A DNA stretch of 64,000 nt, taken from contig JAUJNG010000018.1 of the NCBI GenBank assembly GCA_030448265.1, positions 62,001 to 126,000 on the forward strand. Reading direction: 5' to 3'. Every line of letters starts with the position of its first letter. Within the stretch, counting starts at the first letter, position 1. A program made the position numbers and the translations under genes. Source of the DNA: Abditibacterium sp. (GTDB lineage Bacteria > Armatimonadota > Abditibacteriia > Abditibacteriales > Abditibacteriaceae). Shown here one piece after another: positions 53,019 to 60,853 of the stretch. The notes under the pieces were generated by a model. It saw nothing but the letters and a program-made list of their open reading frames with translations. It did no database searches and was not told the DNA's origin.

Positions 53019-53045
53019 GGCGAAAGCGAAATTATCGCTTTCGCC
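53019..53045. repeat. Small stem before the TPR gene
   Basis: GGCGAAAGCGA and TCGCTTTCGCC, 11-bp perfect, ending 13 nt before the ATG at 53059. It leaves little room for a normal ribosome site. Confidence 0.7.
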
Positions 53046-53058
53046 TTCCTTATCACCC

Positions 53059-54711
53059 ATGAAAAAGACGCTTTTATTGCTTGGCCTGCTGGCGCCGCTC
53101 ACATTCCAGCCCCAAATTCTCGCTCAGGACGCGCCCGACGCGCCGCCTTCGCCCCCGACCGTGCCCGAAGCGCAACCCACTGCGCCGTCAGTTGAAACTC
53201 CGGTCGCGCCGCCGGTGGCAACACCCGTCGCACCGGCGCTCGACGACGCGGCGCGCATCCGCGAGGCGACTCTGGCTTACAATGCGGGCTTGGCCGCGCT
53301 CAAGAAGAACGATTTGGATGCTGCCGCGCAGAATTTCGGCAAATCCGCCGCGCTTTCGCCCAACGATGCGGGCGCGCTTTCCTTTCTGGGCTACGTTCGT
53401 TTACAGCAAAAACGCTGGGACGAGGCTCTGAGCGCGCTGTTGGCCGCGCAGGAAACCGGAACCGGCCTCAACACCCGCGCCCGCGCGCAGCTGCTCAACA
53501 ACATCGGTTTCGCGCGCTGGAACAAGGATGAATTCCCCGCCGCCCGCGCCGCCTTTGAAAGCGCCCTCGCGCTCGATAAAGGGTATTTCGACGCGCGCTA
53601 CAACCTCGCTTTCGCGCTCATGTCGCGCGATCTGTTTTCCGCCGCGCTACCGCATCTGCGCCAACTCTCCGTGCAGAACCCCAAAGATGCCACCATCTGG
53701 GACGGTCTGGCCGAAGCGTTTGAAAAAACCGGCAATACCGCAAGCGCGCTGGGCGCCGCCAAACGAGCCATCGCGCTGGAGCCGAGAAACGAGGCGTATC
53801 GCCTCAAATTCGCCCTCGCGCTGAGCCAGAGCGACCGCCGCGCCGAGGCCATCGCGCAGTTGCGCCAGCTTCTGGCGCAAAGTCCCAACAACGCGCCCGC
53901 GCTGTTGCAGTTGGGCGATTTGCACCTGCGGAGCAATCGCTGGGGCGATGCCGCCGCCGTTCTCAAGCGCTACGTCGCGCTGCGAAACACTGATTTCACG
54001 GGCCGTTTCAACCTGGGCGTCGCCTACGATTACTCCGCCAAATTCGACGACGCTCTCGCGCAATATGGCGAAGCCGAAAAGCTGCGCCCCAACGACGCCG
54101 CCACCAAAAACAACGTCGGACGCATCTATTTCAAGCGCGACCGTTTGGATGAAGCCGTGACGAAGTTCAATCAGGCCCTCGCGCTCGACCCCGATTTCTA
54201 CGACGCGCGCACCAACTTGGCGATTGTGCTGGCCGCGCAAAAGAAGTGGGACGAAGCCGGCGCGCAGTGGCAAACCCTGGCCACGAGCGCCGAAACCGCG
54301 AGTCGCGCCACCAAAGACCCCGCACAAAAACGGGCGCTGACCAATCGCCTCACCACGGCTTATTCGGGCCTGGCGAGCATCGCGCTGAGCCAGAACAAGT
54401 GGAAAGATGCCGCCGCGCACTACCGGCGCCTGCTGGCGATTGCGCCCAATGACCTCGAAGCGCGCTCCAGCCTGGGCCGCGCCCTGTTTCAGGACAAAGA
54501 CCTGGCGGGCGCCGAAGCGACTTATCGCCAGGTCATCGCGCGCAACCCGAAAAGCGCCAGCGCCTACAACGACCTCGGCGTGGTTCTGGAATCGAAAAAA
54601 GACCGCAAGGGCGCGCTCGAAGCTTACTCGCGCGCTTTGCAGTTGCAGCCCGCCCACAGCGAAGCCAAAAGCAACATCGCGCGCCTTAGAGGAAATGCGC
54701 CCGTCGGTTAG
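53059..54711 (+). CDS. Exported tetratricopeptide-repeat protein
   Basis: 550 residues from ATG 53059, with signal peptide 1-22 (LLLLGLLAPLTFQPQILAQ). A Pro/Ala/Thr-rich linker (about 25-70) is followed by at least nine TPR units from about 75 to the end, for example AYNAGLAALKKNDLDAAAQ, NNIGFARWNKDEFPAARAAF, ARYNLAFALMSRDLFSAAL, NNVGRIYFKRDRLDEAV and AYNDLGVVLESKKDRKGAL. TPR arrays bind proteins; the partner is unknown. It occupies the position where tlyA is found in the related gene order of other bacteria. The stop TAG is 2 nt before the next hairpin. Confidence 0.88.
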   Translation: MKKTLLLLGLLAPLTFQPQILAQDAPDAPPSPPTVPEAQPTAPSVETPVAPPVATPVAPALDDAARIREATLAYNAGLAALKKNDLDAAAQNFGKSAALSPNDAGALSFLGYVRLQQKRWDEALSALLAAQETGTGLNTRARAQLLNNIGFARWNKDEFPAARAAFESALALDKGYFDARYNLAFALMSRDLFSAALPHLRQLSVQNPKDATIWDGLAEAFEKTGNTASALGAAKRAIALEPRNEAYRLKFALALSQSDRRAEAIAQLRQLLAQSPNNAPALLQLGDLHLRSNRWGDAAAVLKRYVALRNTDFTGRFNLGVAYDYSAKFDDALAQYGEAEKLRPNDAATKNNVGRIYFKRDRLDEAVTKFNQALALDPDFYDARTNLAIVLAAQKKWDEAGAQWQTLATSAETASRATKDPAQKRALTNRLTTAYSGLASIALSQNKWKDAAAHYRRLLAIAPNDLEARSSLGRALFQDKDLAGAEATYRQVIARNPKSASAYNDLGVVLESKKDRKGALEAYSRALQLQPAHSEAKSNIARLRGNAPVG

Positions 54712-54713
54712 AA

Positions 54714-54800
54714 GCGAGTAGCGAGAGGCGAGAAAAACGCTGCATTTCTCGCCTCTCGCTACTCGCCTCTCGCTACTCGCCTCTTGCTACTCGCCTCTCC
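54714..54800. repeat. Hairpin fused to a 14-bp tandem repeat, abutting nadK
   Basis: Arms 54714-54735 and 54745-54766 are perfect over 22 bp. The right arm continues as GCCTCTCGCTACTC units at 54751, 54765, 54779 and a partial one at 54793-54800. The nadK ATG is at 54802. Confidence 0.93.
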
Positions 54801-54801
54801 T

Positions 54802-55785
54802 ATGAACTCCCTCGGCATTTTCGCGGCGCCTGGCAAGCCGCAGGCGCACCGGCTGGCGCTGCAACTGGCCGATCTCGCTTCGCGTCACGGGCTGGAAGTT
54901 CGCTTGCAAGATGGTTTGCGCTCGCCCGCGCAGATCGGCACCGAGGGCTGCCTGATTTCCGATGAACTCGCCTCGTGCGACGTTTTAGTCACGCTTTCGG
55001 GCGACGGCGGCGTTCTGGCGGCGGCGCGCGCGGCGGCGCAGTTCGAGACGCCGGTTTTGGCCGTCGATCTGGGCCGTCTGGGATTTCTGTCCGCCGTGCG
55101 CCCCGACAACATCGAAAACTCCTTTCACCGCCTGCTGAACGGCGAATTCGAAGTCGAAGAGCGCATGATGATTGAAGCGCGCGTTTTTCGAGCAGAGGAG
55201 CGGAGGAGCGGAGGAGCGGAGGAGTTGGGGCAAAGGAACGAAGGCGACACCGTTCTCGCTCCCACGTCCCCTACTCCTCCGCTCCTCCGCTCCTCCGCTC
55301 CTCCGCTGGATGTCGGTGGTGGCATCGCTCTCAACGACGCTGTTGTCGCTAAAAGCGCGCTCGCGCGCATTTTGCGGCTCTCAATTTACGCGGGCGGCCA
55401 GCAGATCGCGGCGATTCGCGCCGATGGCCTCGTGGTTTCGACGCCCACCGGTTCGACGGCCTACGCGCTTTCGGCGGGCGGGCCGATTGTGCCGCCTCAT
55501 GTCCCGCTTTTGCTGGTGTGCCCGATTTGCGCGCACACGCTCAACCAGCGCCCTTTCATCGTGGGCGCCGACGAAATTCTCGAAGTGCGTGCCGAATGGG
55601 AAGGCGACGAAGTGAATTCCGATTCGCTTGATGCCATGCTCACCTTAGATGGCCAAGTTGGTGTTTCTCTGCGTCCTGGCGACCTGGTTCGCGTGCAGCG
55701 CGCCACGCGCACGGCGCGGCTCTTGCGCGACCCCGCCGACACGTTTTACGCCCGTTTGCGCCATAAGATGAGCTGGGGCGGCTGA
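54802..55785 (+). CDS. nadK: NAD kinase interrupted by an in-frame palindromic insertion
   Basis: 327 residues. It phosphorylates NAD to NADP. Motifs: LSGDGGVLAAARAAA (the usual GGDGT reads SGDGG), VDLGRLGFLSAV, GGGIALNDAVV (NE/ND motif), and RADGLVVSTPTGSTAYALS with AGGPIV. Between the strand MMIEARVF and GGGIALNDA, where other NAD kinases have a few residues, about 39 extra residues occur (about 130-169; RAEERRSGGAEEL to PPLLRSSAPPLD). They are encoded by an inverted repeat of 117 nt, a multiple of three, so the frame survives. In known structures this point is a surface loop before the NE motif, so activity could be kept. No clear Shine-Dalgarno; a tandem repeat abuts the start. Confidence 0.93.
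   Translation: MNSLGIFAAPGKPQAHRLALQLADLASRHGLEVRLQDGLRSPAQIGTEGCLISDELASCDVLVTLSGDGGVLAAARAAAQFETPVLAVDLGRLGFLSAVRPDNIENSFHRLLNGEFEVEERMMIEARVFRAEERRSGGAEELGQRNEGDTVLAPTSPTPPLLRSSAPPLDVGGGIALNDAVVAKSALARILRLSIYAGGQQIAAIRADGLVVSTPTGSTAYALSAGGPIVPPHVPLLLVCPICAHTLNQRPFIVGADEILEVRAEWEGDEVNSDSLDAMLTLDGQVGVSLRPGDLVRVQRATRTARLLRDPADTFYARLRHKMSWGG
55191..55307. repeat. Palindromic element inside nadK
   Basis: Arms 55191-55224 and 55274-55307 pair at 33 of 34 positions. Each arm is itself a tandem repeat of the 8-mer CGGAGGAG. The element's 117 nt equals 39 codons. Confidence 0.95.
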
Positions 55786-55809
55786 TTCCTCGCCTCTAAT
55801 TTTTCGACT

Positions 55810-57462
55810 GTGACTACCGATGCCGCGCTCGCCCCGCCCCTTCCCGCGCCCCCCGCGACGGGAAGCGCGGCGTCTTCCACTGAAGGCGCCATCGCGGTGC
55901 GCCGCCTGCGTTATCTCTCCGAAATCGGTCTCGCCCTTTCCGCCGAGCGCGATATTCAACGCCTTTTGGCGATGATTTTGTCCGCTTCGCGCGAACTCAC
56001 CACCTCCGACGGCGGCACGCTTTACATCGTCGAAAAAGGCCCCGACGACCAGAAAACCCTCTTCTTTCGCGCCGCGCAAAACGATTCCATCACCGTCGAT
56101 ACCAACATGAGCTTCGCCGTCACACGTTCGAGCTTGGCGGGCTACGCGGCGCTGACCGGCGAGATTTTGCGCTTTGACGACGTTTATCATCTGCCCGCCG
56201 ACGCGCCCTATAAATTCAATTCCAGCTTCGATGCGGAACACGGCTACCTTACCCAATCGGTGCTGGTAGTGCCGCTCAAAGACCACAACGGCGAAGTTAT
56301 CGGCGTGTTGCAGCTCATCAATCGCAAGCGCCGCCGCGAAACGCTGCTGCGCGATCCGGCGACGGTCGAGCGCGAAGTCATCGCTTTCGACGACGAAATG
56401 ACCGAACTGGCCGCGACGCTGGCTTCGCAGGCGGCGGTGGCGCTCAACAATACGCTTCTGCTGCGGGAAATCGAGGAGTTGTTCGAGGCGCTCGTGGAGG
56501 CCGCTTCGAGCGCCATCGAAGACCGCGACCCGACCACATCGGGCCATTCGCGCCGCGTCACGCAACTCACGCTCGAACTGGCGCGCGCCATCAACGGCGC
56601 CGGCGCGGGGCCGCTCGCCGGCGCGCAGTTTTCGCCCGCGCAGCTCAAGGAACTGCGCTACGCTTCGCTTTTGCACGATTTCGGCAAAATTGGGGTGCGC
56701 GAAAACGTGCTCACCAAAAGCCAGAAAATCGAAGCGCCCCATTTCGAAGCCATCCAGAACCGCATCCTCACCCTGCGCGCGCAGTGGGAAACCCAGAGCG
56801 CGCGCGCCCAACTCGCCATCGCGCACGACCAGACGCTTTCCGCAAGTCAAAAAGAGAGCGCCGCCGCCATCATCGAAGCCGATTTCGCGGCGCGCATCGC
56901 GCAACTCGACGCCGATACCCAGCTTCTGGCCCAGCTCAACGACCCCGCGCTCGATTTCGTGTCCAACCAGGGCGGCGACGAGGCGATTCTCGCGCTCGAA
57001 CGGCTGCAACAGGCGCAGTTTTGCACCGCGCAGGGCCACGACGAGCCGGTTTTGCATCCCGAAGAAGCGCTCGCGCTTCAGGTGCGGCGCGGCACGCTCA
57101 CCCCCGATGAATTTAGTCAAATCAAAGACCACGCCCAGATGTCGTTCGAGTTTCTGAACCAGATTCCCTGGACGGCCACGCTCAAAAACGTGCCCTCCAT
57201 CGCGCGCTCGCACCACGAACGCAACGACGGAAGCGGCTACCCGCAGGGCCTCACCGAAAGCGAAATTCCCATCGGCGCCAAACTGATGGCTATCGCCGAC
57301 GTTTACGACGCCCTCACCGCCTCCGACCGCCCCTACAAACGCGCGCTCAGTCCCGAAAAAGCGCTGCAAATCCTCCAAAGCGAAGCCGACGCCGGAAAAC
57401 TCGACGCGGCGGCGCTGCAAATCTTCATCGACCGCGAAGTCTGGAAGCTGGCGGGAGAGTGA
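55810..57462 (+). CDS. GAF-HD-GYP phosphodiesterase with a split HD domain
   Basis: 550 residues from GTG 55810. A GAF domain at about 30-215 ('LRYLSEIGLALSAERDIQRLL' to ASQAAVALNNTLLLREIEEL) precedes the HD-GYP region (about 220-545). The metal residues are present as SGHSRRVTQLTLELARAI, 'LLHDFGKIGVRENVLT', then SHHERNDGSGYPQGLTESE with GYP, and IADVYDALTASDRPYKRAL. About 125 residues separate the HD motif from the GYP helix, roughly 60 more than in the HD-GYP at 34261. It occupies the argR position of the conserved nadK-argR-recN order. Likely degrades cyclic-di-GMP. Confidence 0.92.
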   Translation: MTTDAALAPPLPAPPATGSAASSTEGAIAVRRLRYLSEIGLALSAERDIQRLLAMILSASRELTTSDGGTLYIVEKGPDDQKTLFFRAAQNDSITVDTNMSFAVTRSSLAGYAALTGEILRFDDVYHLPADAPYKFNSSFDAEHGYLTQSVLVVPLKDHNGEVIGVLQLINRKRRRETLLRDPATVEREVIAFDDEMTELAATLASQAAVALNNTLLLREIEELFEALVEAASSAIEDRDPTTSGHSRRVTQLTLELARAINGAGAGPLAGAQFSPAQLKELRYASLLHDFGKIGVRENVLTKSQKIEAPHFEAIQNRILTLRAQWETQSARAQLAIAHDQTLSASQKESAAAIIEADFAARIAQLDADTQLLAQLNDPALDFVSNQGGDEAILALERLQQAQFCTAQGHDEPVLHPEEALALQVRRGTLTPDEFSQIKDHAQMSFEFLNQIPWTATLKNVPSIARSHHERNDGSGYPQGLTESEIPIGAKLMAIADVYDALTASDRPYKRALSPEKALQILQSEADAGKLDAAALQIFIDREVWKLAGE

Positions 57463-57468
57463 ACTTTA

Positions 57469-57556
57469 AAGGCTAAAGGCTGAAGCCTGAAGGCTGAAGA
57501 TAATAGAAAGCGCGACTCGTATTTGCGTTTAACTTTATCCTTCAGCCTTTAGCCTT
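57469..57556. repeat. Hairpin before recN, AAGGCTAAAGGCTGAAG type
   Basis: Arms 57469-57485 and 57540-57556 are perfect over 17 bp. The left arm continues as an irregular tandem repeat of GGCTGAAG. The recN ATG is 7 nt after the right arm. Confidence 0.88.
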
Positions 57557-57563
57557 CAGTCTT

Positions 57564-59267
57564 ATGCTTCTCGAACTTCGCATTCATAATTTCGCCCTCA
57601 TCAAAGCCGCCGAAATCGCGCCAGGGGGCGGCTTCAACGTCCTGACCGGCGAAACCGGCGCCGGAAAATCCATTCTGATTCAGGCTCTGGGCCTGCTCAT
57701 TGGCGAGCGCGCCGCGTCCGAGCAGGTCGGCAGCGCCCATTCACGCGCCGTCATCGAAGGCGCTTTCGACCTCTCCGACAACGCCCGCGCGAGGGAATTT
57801 CTCGAAGAAAACGGGGTCGAAAGCGGCGAGGATGCGCTCATTATCGCGCGCGAAGTCGAGGCGTCGGGTCGTTCGCGCGTGCGGCTCAATGGTCGCCTCG
57901 CCACCGCTTCGGTGTTGCGCGATCTGGGCGAACTGCTGGTCGATTTTCACGGCCAGCACGAAAACCAAAAACTGCTGCACGCCGAAGCGCATCTCGGTTT
58001 TCTCGACGCTTTCGGCGACAAAAAACACGCCGAACTGCGCCACAAAACGCGCGAAGCGTTTCGCATCTGGCGCGAAACCGAGCGCCGTCTCGCCGAACTT
58101 TCGGGGCACGAGCAGGAACGCGCCCAGCGTCTCGATATGCTGCAATTTCAGGCGGGGGAAATCGCCAATGCGAAATTGGAAGCCGACGAAGACGAGACTT
58201 TGAACGAAGAACGCTCGCGCCTGATGAACGCCGAAAAGCTGCGTTCGAGCGCCGCCGAGTGCCTGCAACTTTTGTTTGGCGACGAAGAAATCGGCGCGCT
58301 TGGCATGGCGCGCCAATCTCTCAAATCGGCGCGCGAAATCGAAAACACCGACGCCGCCGTGAGCGAGTGGGTCGAGCGCCTGCAAAGCGCGATTCTGGAA
58401 CTCGAGGATGCGGCGGGGGCGGCGCGCGATTACGCCGAGTCGCTCGAAGCCGATCCGAATCGTCTGGAGCAAATCGAAAGTCGGCTCTTCAAAATTGGCA
58501 GATTAAAACGCAAATACGGCGCGTCGGTCGAGGAAATTCTGGCCTATCGCGCCCAAATCGAGGCCGAAATCCAGGGCCTGAGTTTGTCCGACGAAGAAAT
58601 TCAGGGTTTGAAAGACGAGGCGGCGCACAAACGCACCGAATTCTTCCAGATCGCCGAGGAATTATCGAAAAATCGGCAAAAACTGGCCAAAGTTTTCGCG
58701 GGGGAAGTCGTGAAGCAGCTAAGCGGCTTAGCGATGGACAAAGCGCGCTTTGAACTGGGTTTCGAGCGCCTCGAAAATGGCTCCGGCGATGGTCTGGACA
58801 GAGTGGAATTCCTCTTTTCCGCCAATCCTGGCCAGAGTTTGCGCCCTCTGGCGAAAATCGCGTCGGGCGGCGAAATTTCGCGCGTCATGCTGGGTCTGCG
58901 CTCGGTTTTGCGCGACAGGGGTGATGGCGGCGGCGCGCCGGTCGTGGTTTTCGATGAAATCGATGCCGGAATCGGCGGCCAGACGGCGGAGCGCGTCGGC
59001 GAAAAATTGCAGGACATCGCGCGCGGACGCCAGGTGTTTTGCATCACGCATCTGCCCCAGATCGCCAAACGCGCCGACCATCACTGGCGCGTCGAAAAAT
59101 CGGCGGGCGAGGATTTCACGAGCGTTTCGATCAACGCCCAGAGCGGCGAAGAGCGCGTTTGCGAACTGGCGCGCATGATGGGGTCGGAATCGAAAGCCAA
59201 TCTCGAACACGCGCGCACGCTTTTGAACGGCGCGGTCGAAACTCCCAAAAAGCGAGGCAAAAAATGA
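57564..59267 (+). CDS. recN: DNA repair ATPase RecN
   Basis: 567 residues. SMC-like protein that gathers broken DNA ends. N-terminal motif MLLELRIHNFALIKAAEI with Walker A GETGAGKSIL; two long coiled-coil segments (about 150-220 and 260-400); C-terminal signature 'IASGGEISRVMLGLRSVL', Walker B VVFDEIDAGIGGQTAE, and CITHLPQIAKRADHHWRVEK. Length and order are normal for RecN. The stop overlaps the next start by 4 nt (ATGA). Confidence 0.97.
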   Translation: MLLELRIHNFALIKAAEIAPGGGFNVLTGETGAGKSILIQALGLLIGERAASEQVGSAHSRAVIEGAFDLSDNARAREFLEENGVESGEDALIIAREVEASGRSRVRLNGRLATASVLRDLGELLVDFHGQHENQKLLHAEAHLGFLDAFGDKKHAELRHKTREAFRIWRETERRLAELSGHEQERAQRLDMLQFQAGEIANAKLEADEDETLNEERSRLMNAEKLRSSAAECLQLLFGDEEIGALGMARQSLKSAREIENTDAAVSEWVERLQSAILELEDAAGAARDYAESLEADPNRLEQIESRLFKIGRLKRKYGASVEEILAYRAQIEAEIQGLSLSDEEIQGLKDEAAHKRTEFFQIAEELSKNRQKLAKVFAGEVVKQLSGLAMDKARFELGFERLENGSGDGLDRVEFLFSANPGQSLRPLAKIASGGEISRVMLGLRSVLRDRGDGGGAPVVVFDEIDAGIGGQTAERVGEKLQDIARGRQVFCITHLPQIAKRADHHWRVEKSAGEDFTSVSINAQSGEERVCELARMMGSESKANLEHARTLLNGAVETPKKRGKK

Positions 59268-59497
59268 GCGACGAAATTTTGAGCGAAGCGGAAATCGCGG
59301 CGCGTTACCCCGACCAGTTCGTGCTGATTGACGTGTTGGAATTCGCGGACGATTGGAGCGTGAAACGCGGCATCGTGCGCGGTCACGGCGACGATAAAGA
59401 CGCGCTCCACCAGGCGGCGCACGAACTGCCGGAGCCACGCCAGATCGCGGTGCGTTACACCGGCGCGCTGTCCAAAGGCATGGTTTATCTGCTGTGA
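59264..59497 (+). CDS. Small conserved-type protein between recN and a retropepsin gene
   Basis: 77 residues from ATG 59264, overlapping recN by 4 nt and the next gene by 4 nt. Key stretch: AARYPDQFVLIDVLEFADDW and a C-terminus KGMVYLL. I do not know its function. The tight coupling to an aspartyl-protease-like gene suggests the two form a pair, possibly a toxin-antitoxin-like or processing module; that is inference. Confidence 0.7.
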   Translation: MSDEILSEAEIAARYPDQFVLIDVLEFADDWSVKRGIVRGHGDDKDALHQAAHELPEPRQIAVRYTGALSKGMVYLL

Positions 59498-59877
59498 CCT
59501 TTTCTTTCGACGCCAACGCCGAAGTCATCCTCATTAACGCGGCGCTTTTCGGGCCGACGGCCATCGTTGGGTTGGTTCTGGCGCTCGATACCGGCGCGAC
59601 AAATTCCCTGGTGCGCCGCCAATCTTTGCTTGATGCGGGTTACGATTTAGCGCGGCCTCAAGGTGAGACTCTGGTTGCGATGGGGAGCGGTGTCGAAACG
59701 CTGCCGCTGTTTCGGGTGCAGAGCGTGGCGGCACTGGGCCAGTTTCGAGACAATCTCACGTTAGTTGCTCACGATTTGCCTTCCATTCCTCAAATCGACG
59801 GCGTTCTGGGCCTCGATTTCCTGCGCGGCCATCGTCTAACCCTCGATTTTCGCCTCGGTGAACTCGAACTCGCCTAA
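59494..59877 (+). CDS. Retropepsin-like aspartic protease domain protein
   Basis: 127 residues from GTG 59494. Contains the aspartic protease signature ALDTGATNSLV with Asp32-Thr-Gly, a flap-like region QGETLVAMGSGV, and the second hydrophobic-hydrophobic-Gly motif DGVLGLDFL. As in retroviral proteases, one such domain would need to dimerise. The stop codon TAA (59875-59877) overlaps the TAG of the convergent nfo gene (59874-59876 complement). Confidence 0.83.
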   Translation: MTFSFDANAEVILINAALFGPTAIVGLVLALDTGATNSLVRRQSLLDAGYDLARPQGETLVAMGSGVETLPLFRVQSVAALGQFRDNLTLVAHDLPSIPQIDGVLGLDFLRGHRLTLDFRLGELELA

Positions 59878-60710
59878 TTCCCGCGCTGCAGCGACCGCAC
59901 CATCGCCACGTTATCGCCGATTTTGGTTTCCAATTCCGGCGTTTCCAGAATAAACGGCAAAGCTCTCAACTGTGGGTGATTTAAAATCGCGCTCATCGCG
60001 GCGCGCCCGATTTCGCCTTCGCCGATGTGTTCGTGCCGGTCGAGATGCTTCCCCAGCGCGCCCTTAGAATCGTTGAGATGAACCACGCCGAGGTTTTTCA
60101 GCCCGACTTGCGCCTCGAAATCGGCCACGACGCCCGCCAAATTGCCCACGATGTCGTGCCCCGCCGCCCACGCATGGCAGGTGTCGAAACAGACGCTCAA
60201 ACGCTCGCTCCCCACTGCGCGCAACACCTCGCCAATGTGACTGAACGGCCCGCCCAGACACGTCCCCTGCGCGGCGGTGTTTTCGAGCGCGATTTTCACC
60301 CGCACATCGGGCGTTTTTTCCAGACACTCCACCACGCTGGCGATTAACTGCCGCATTCCGGCTTCTTCGCCGCTTCCCAGATGCGCGCCGCAGTGGGTGA
60401 CCAGAAAATCGCAGCCCAGCGCGTCGGCGCGCTCGATTTCATCGACCATCGCGGCGATGGATTTGGCCAGAACTTCGGGACTTGGCGCGGCGAGGTTGAT
60501 CAAATACGAATCGTGCGCCACGAGCGGACACAGCCCGCTTTCGCGCCATCTGTCGCGGAAATGGGCGGTTTTTTGCGGGTCGAGCGGCGCGGCGTGCCAC
60601 TGGCGCGGGCTTTTGGAGAAGATTTGCAGACAATCCAGGCCCAGCGACTGCGCCTGCTCCAGCGCGGCGACGTGGCCTTTCGAAACGGGGAGATGAGCGC
60701 CAAGGGGCAT
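59874..60710 (-). CDS. nfo: Endonuclease IV
   Basis: 278 residues. AP endonuclease with a TIM-barrel and three zinc ions. It starts MPLGAHLPVSKG and shows NLAAPSPEVLAKS, a VTHCGAHLGSGEE signature (usually HPG), 'IALENTAAQGTCLG', SVCFDTCHAWAAGHDI, 'VVHLNDSKGALGKHLDRHEHIGEGEIG' (metal-ligand block, split here) and PFILETP. All blocks expected for Nfo are present. It cuts abasic sites and fits with the neighbouring repair genes. Confidence 0.95.
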   Translation of the reverse strand: MPLGAHLPVSKGHVAALEQAQSLGLDCLQIFSKSPRQWHAAPLDPQKTAHFRDRWRESGLCPLVAHDSYLINLAAPSPEVLAKSIAAMVDEIERADALGCDFLVTHCGAHLGSGEEAGMRQLIASVVECLEKTPDVRVKIALENTAAQGTCLGGPFSHIGEVLRAVGSERLSVCFDTCHAWAAGHDIVGNLAGVVADFEAQVGLKNLGVVHLNDSKGALGKHLDRHEHIGEGEIGRAAMSAILNHPQLRALPFILETPELETKIGDNVAMVRSLQRGN

Positions 60711-60728
60711 GATATTTCAATGTTCAGC

Positions 60729-60792
60729 GTTCAATGTCCAATGTTCAATGTTTAAAAATTCAACATTGAACATTGAACATTGGACATTGAAC
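60729..60792. repeat. Hairpin of CAATGTTCAATGT units between nfo and the ErpA gene
   Basis: Arms 60729-60752 and 60769-60792 are perfect over 24 bp. Both arms are built from repeats of ATTGAAC/GTTCAAT. Clearly AT-richer than the surroundings. Confidence 0.9.
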
Positions 60793-60806
60793 GTTCAACA
60801 TCGAAC

Positions 60807-60842
60807 AAAAAACGCGGCGCCTGAAAAGGCGCCGCGTTTTTG
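60807..60842 (-). terminator. Intrinsic terminator of the ErpA-type gene
   Basis: AAAACGCGGCGCC and GGCGCCGCGTTTT form a perfect stem with T runs on both strands, so it can act in both directions. Ends 12 nt from the ErpA stop. Confidence 0.93.
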
Positions 60843-60853
60843 AATTGCGAAAT

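Noticed and set aside
54751..54800. Possible CRISPR array
   Set aside because: The 14-bp units are directly adjacent with no spacers. None of the repeats in the window has regular repeat-spacer spacing, and no cas gene is present.
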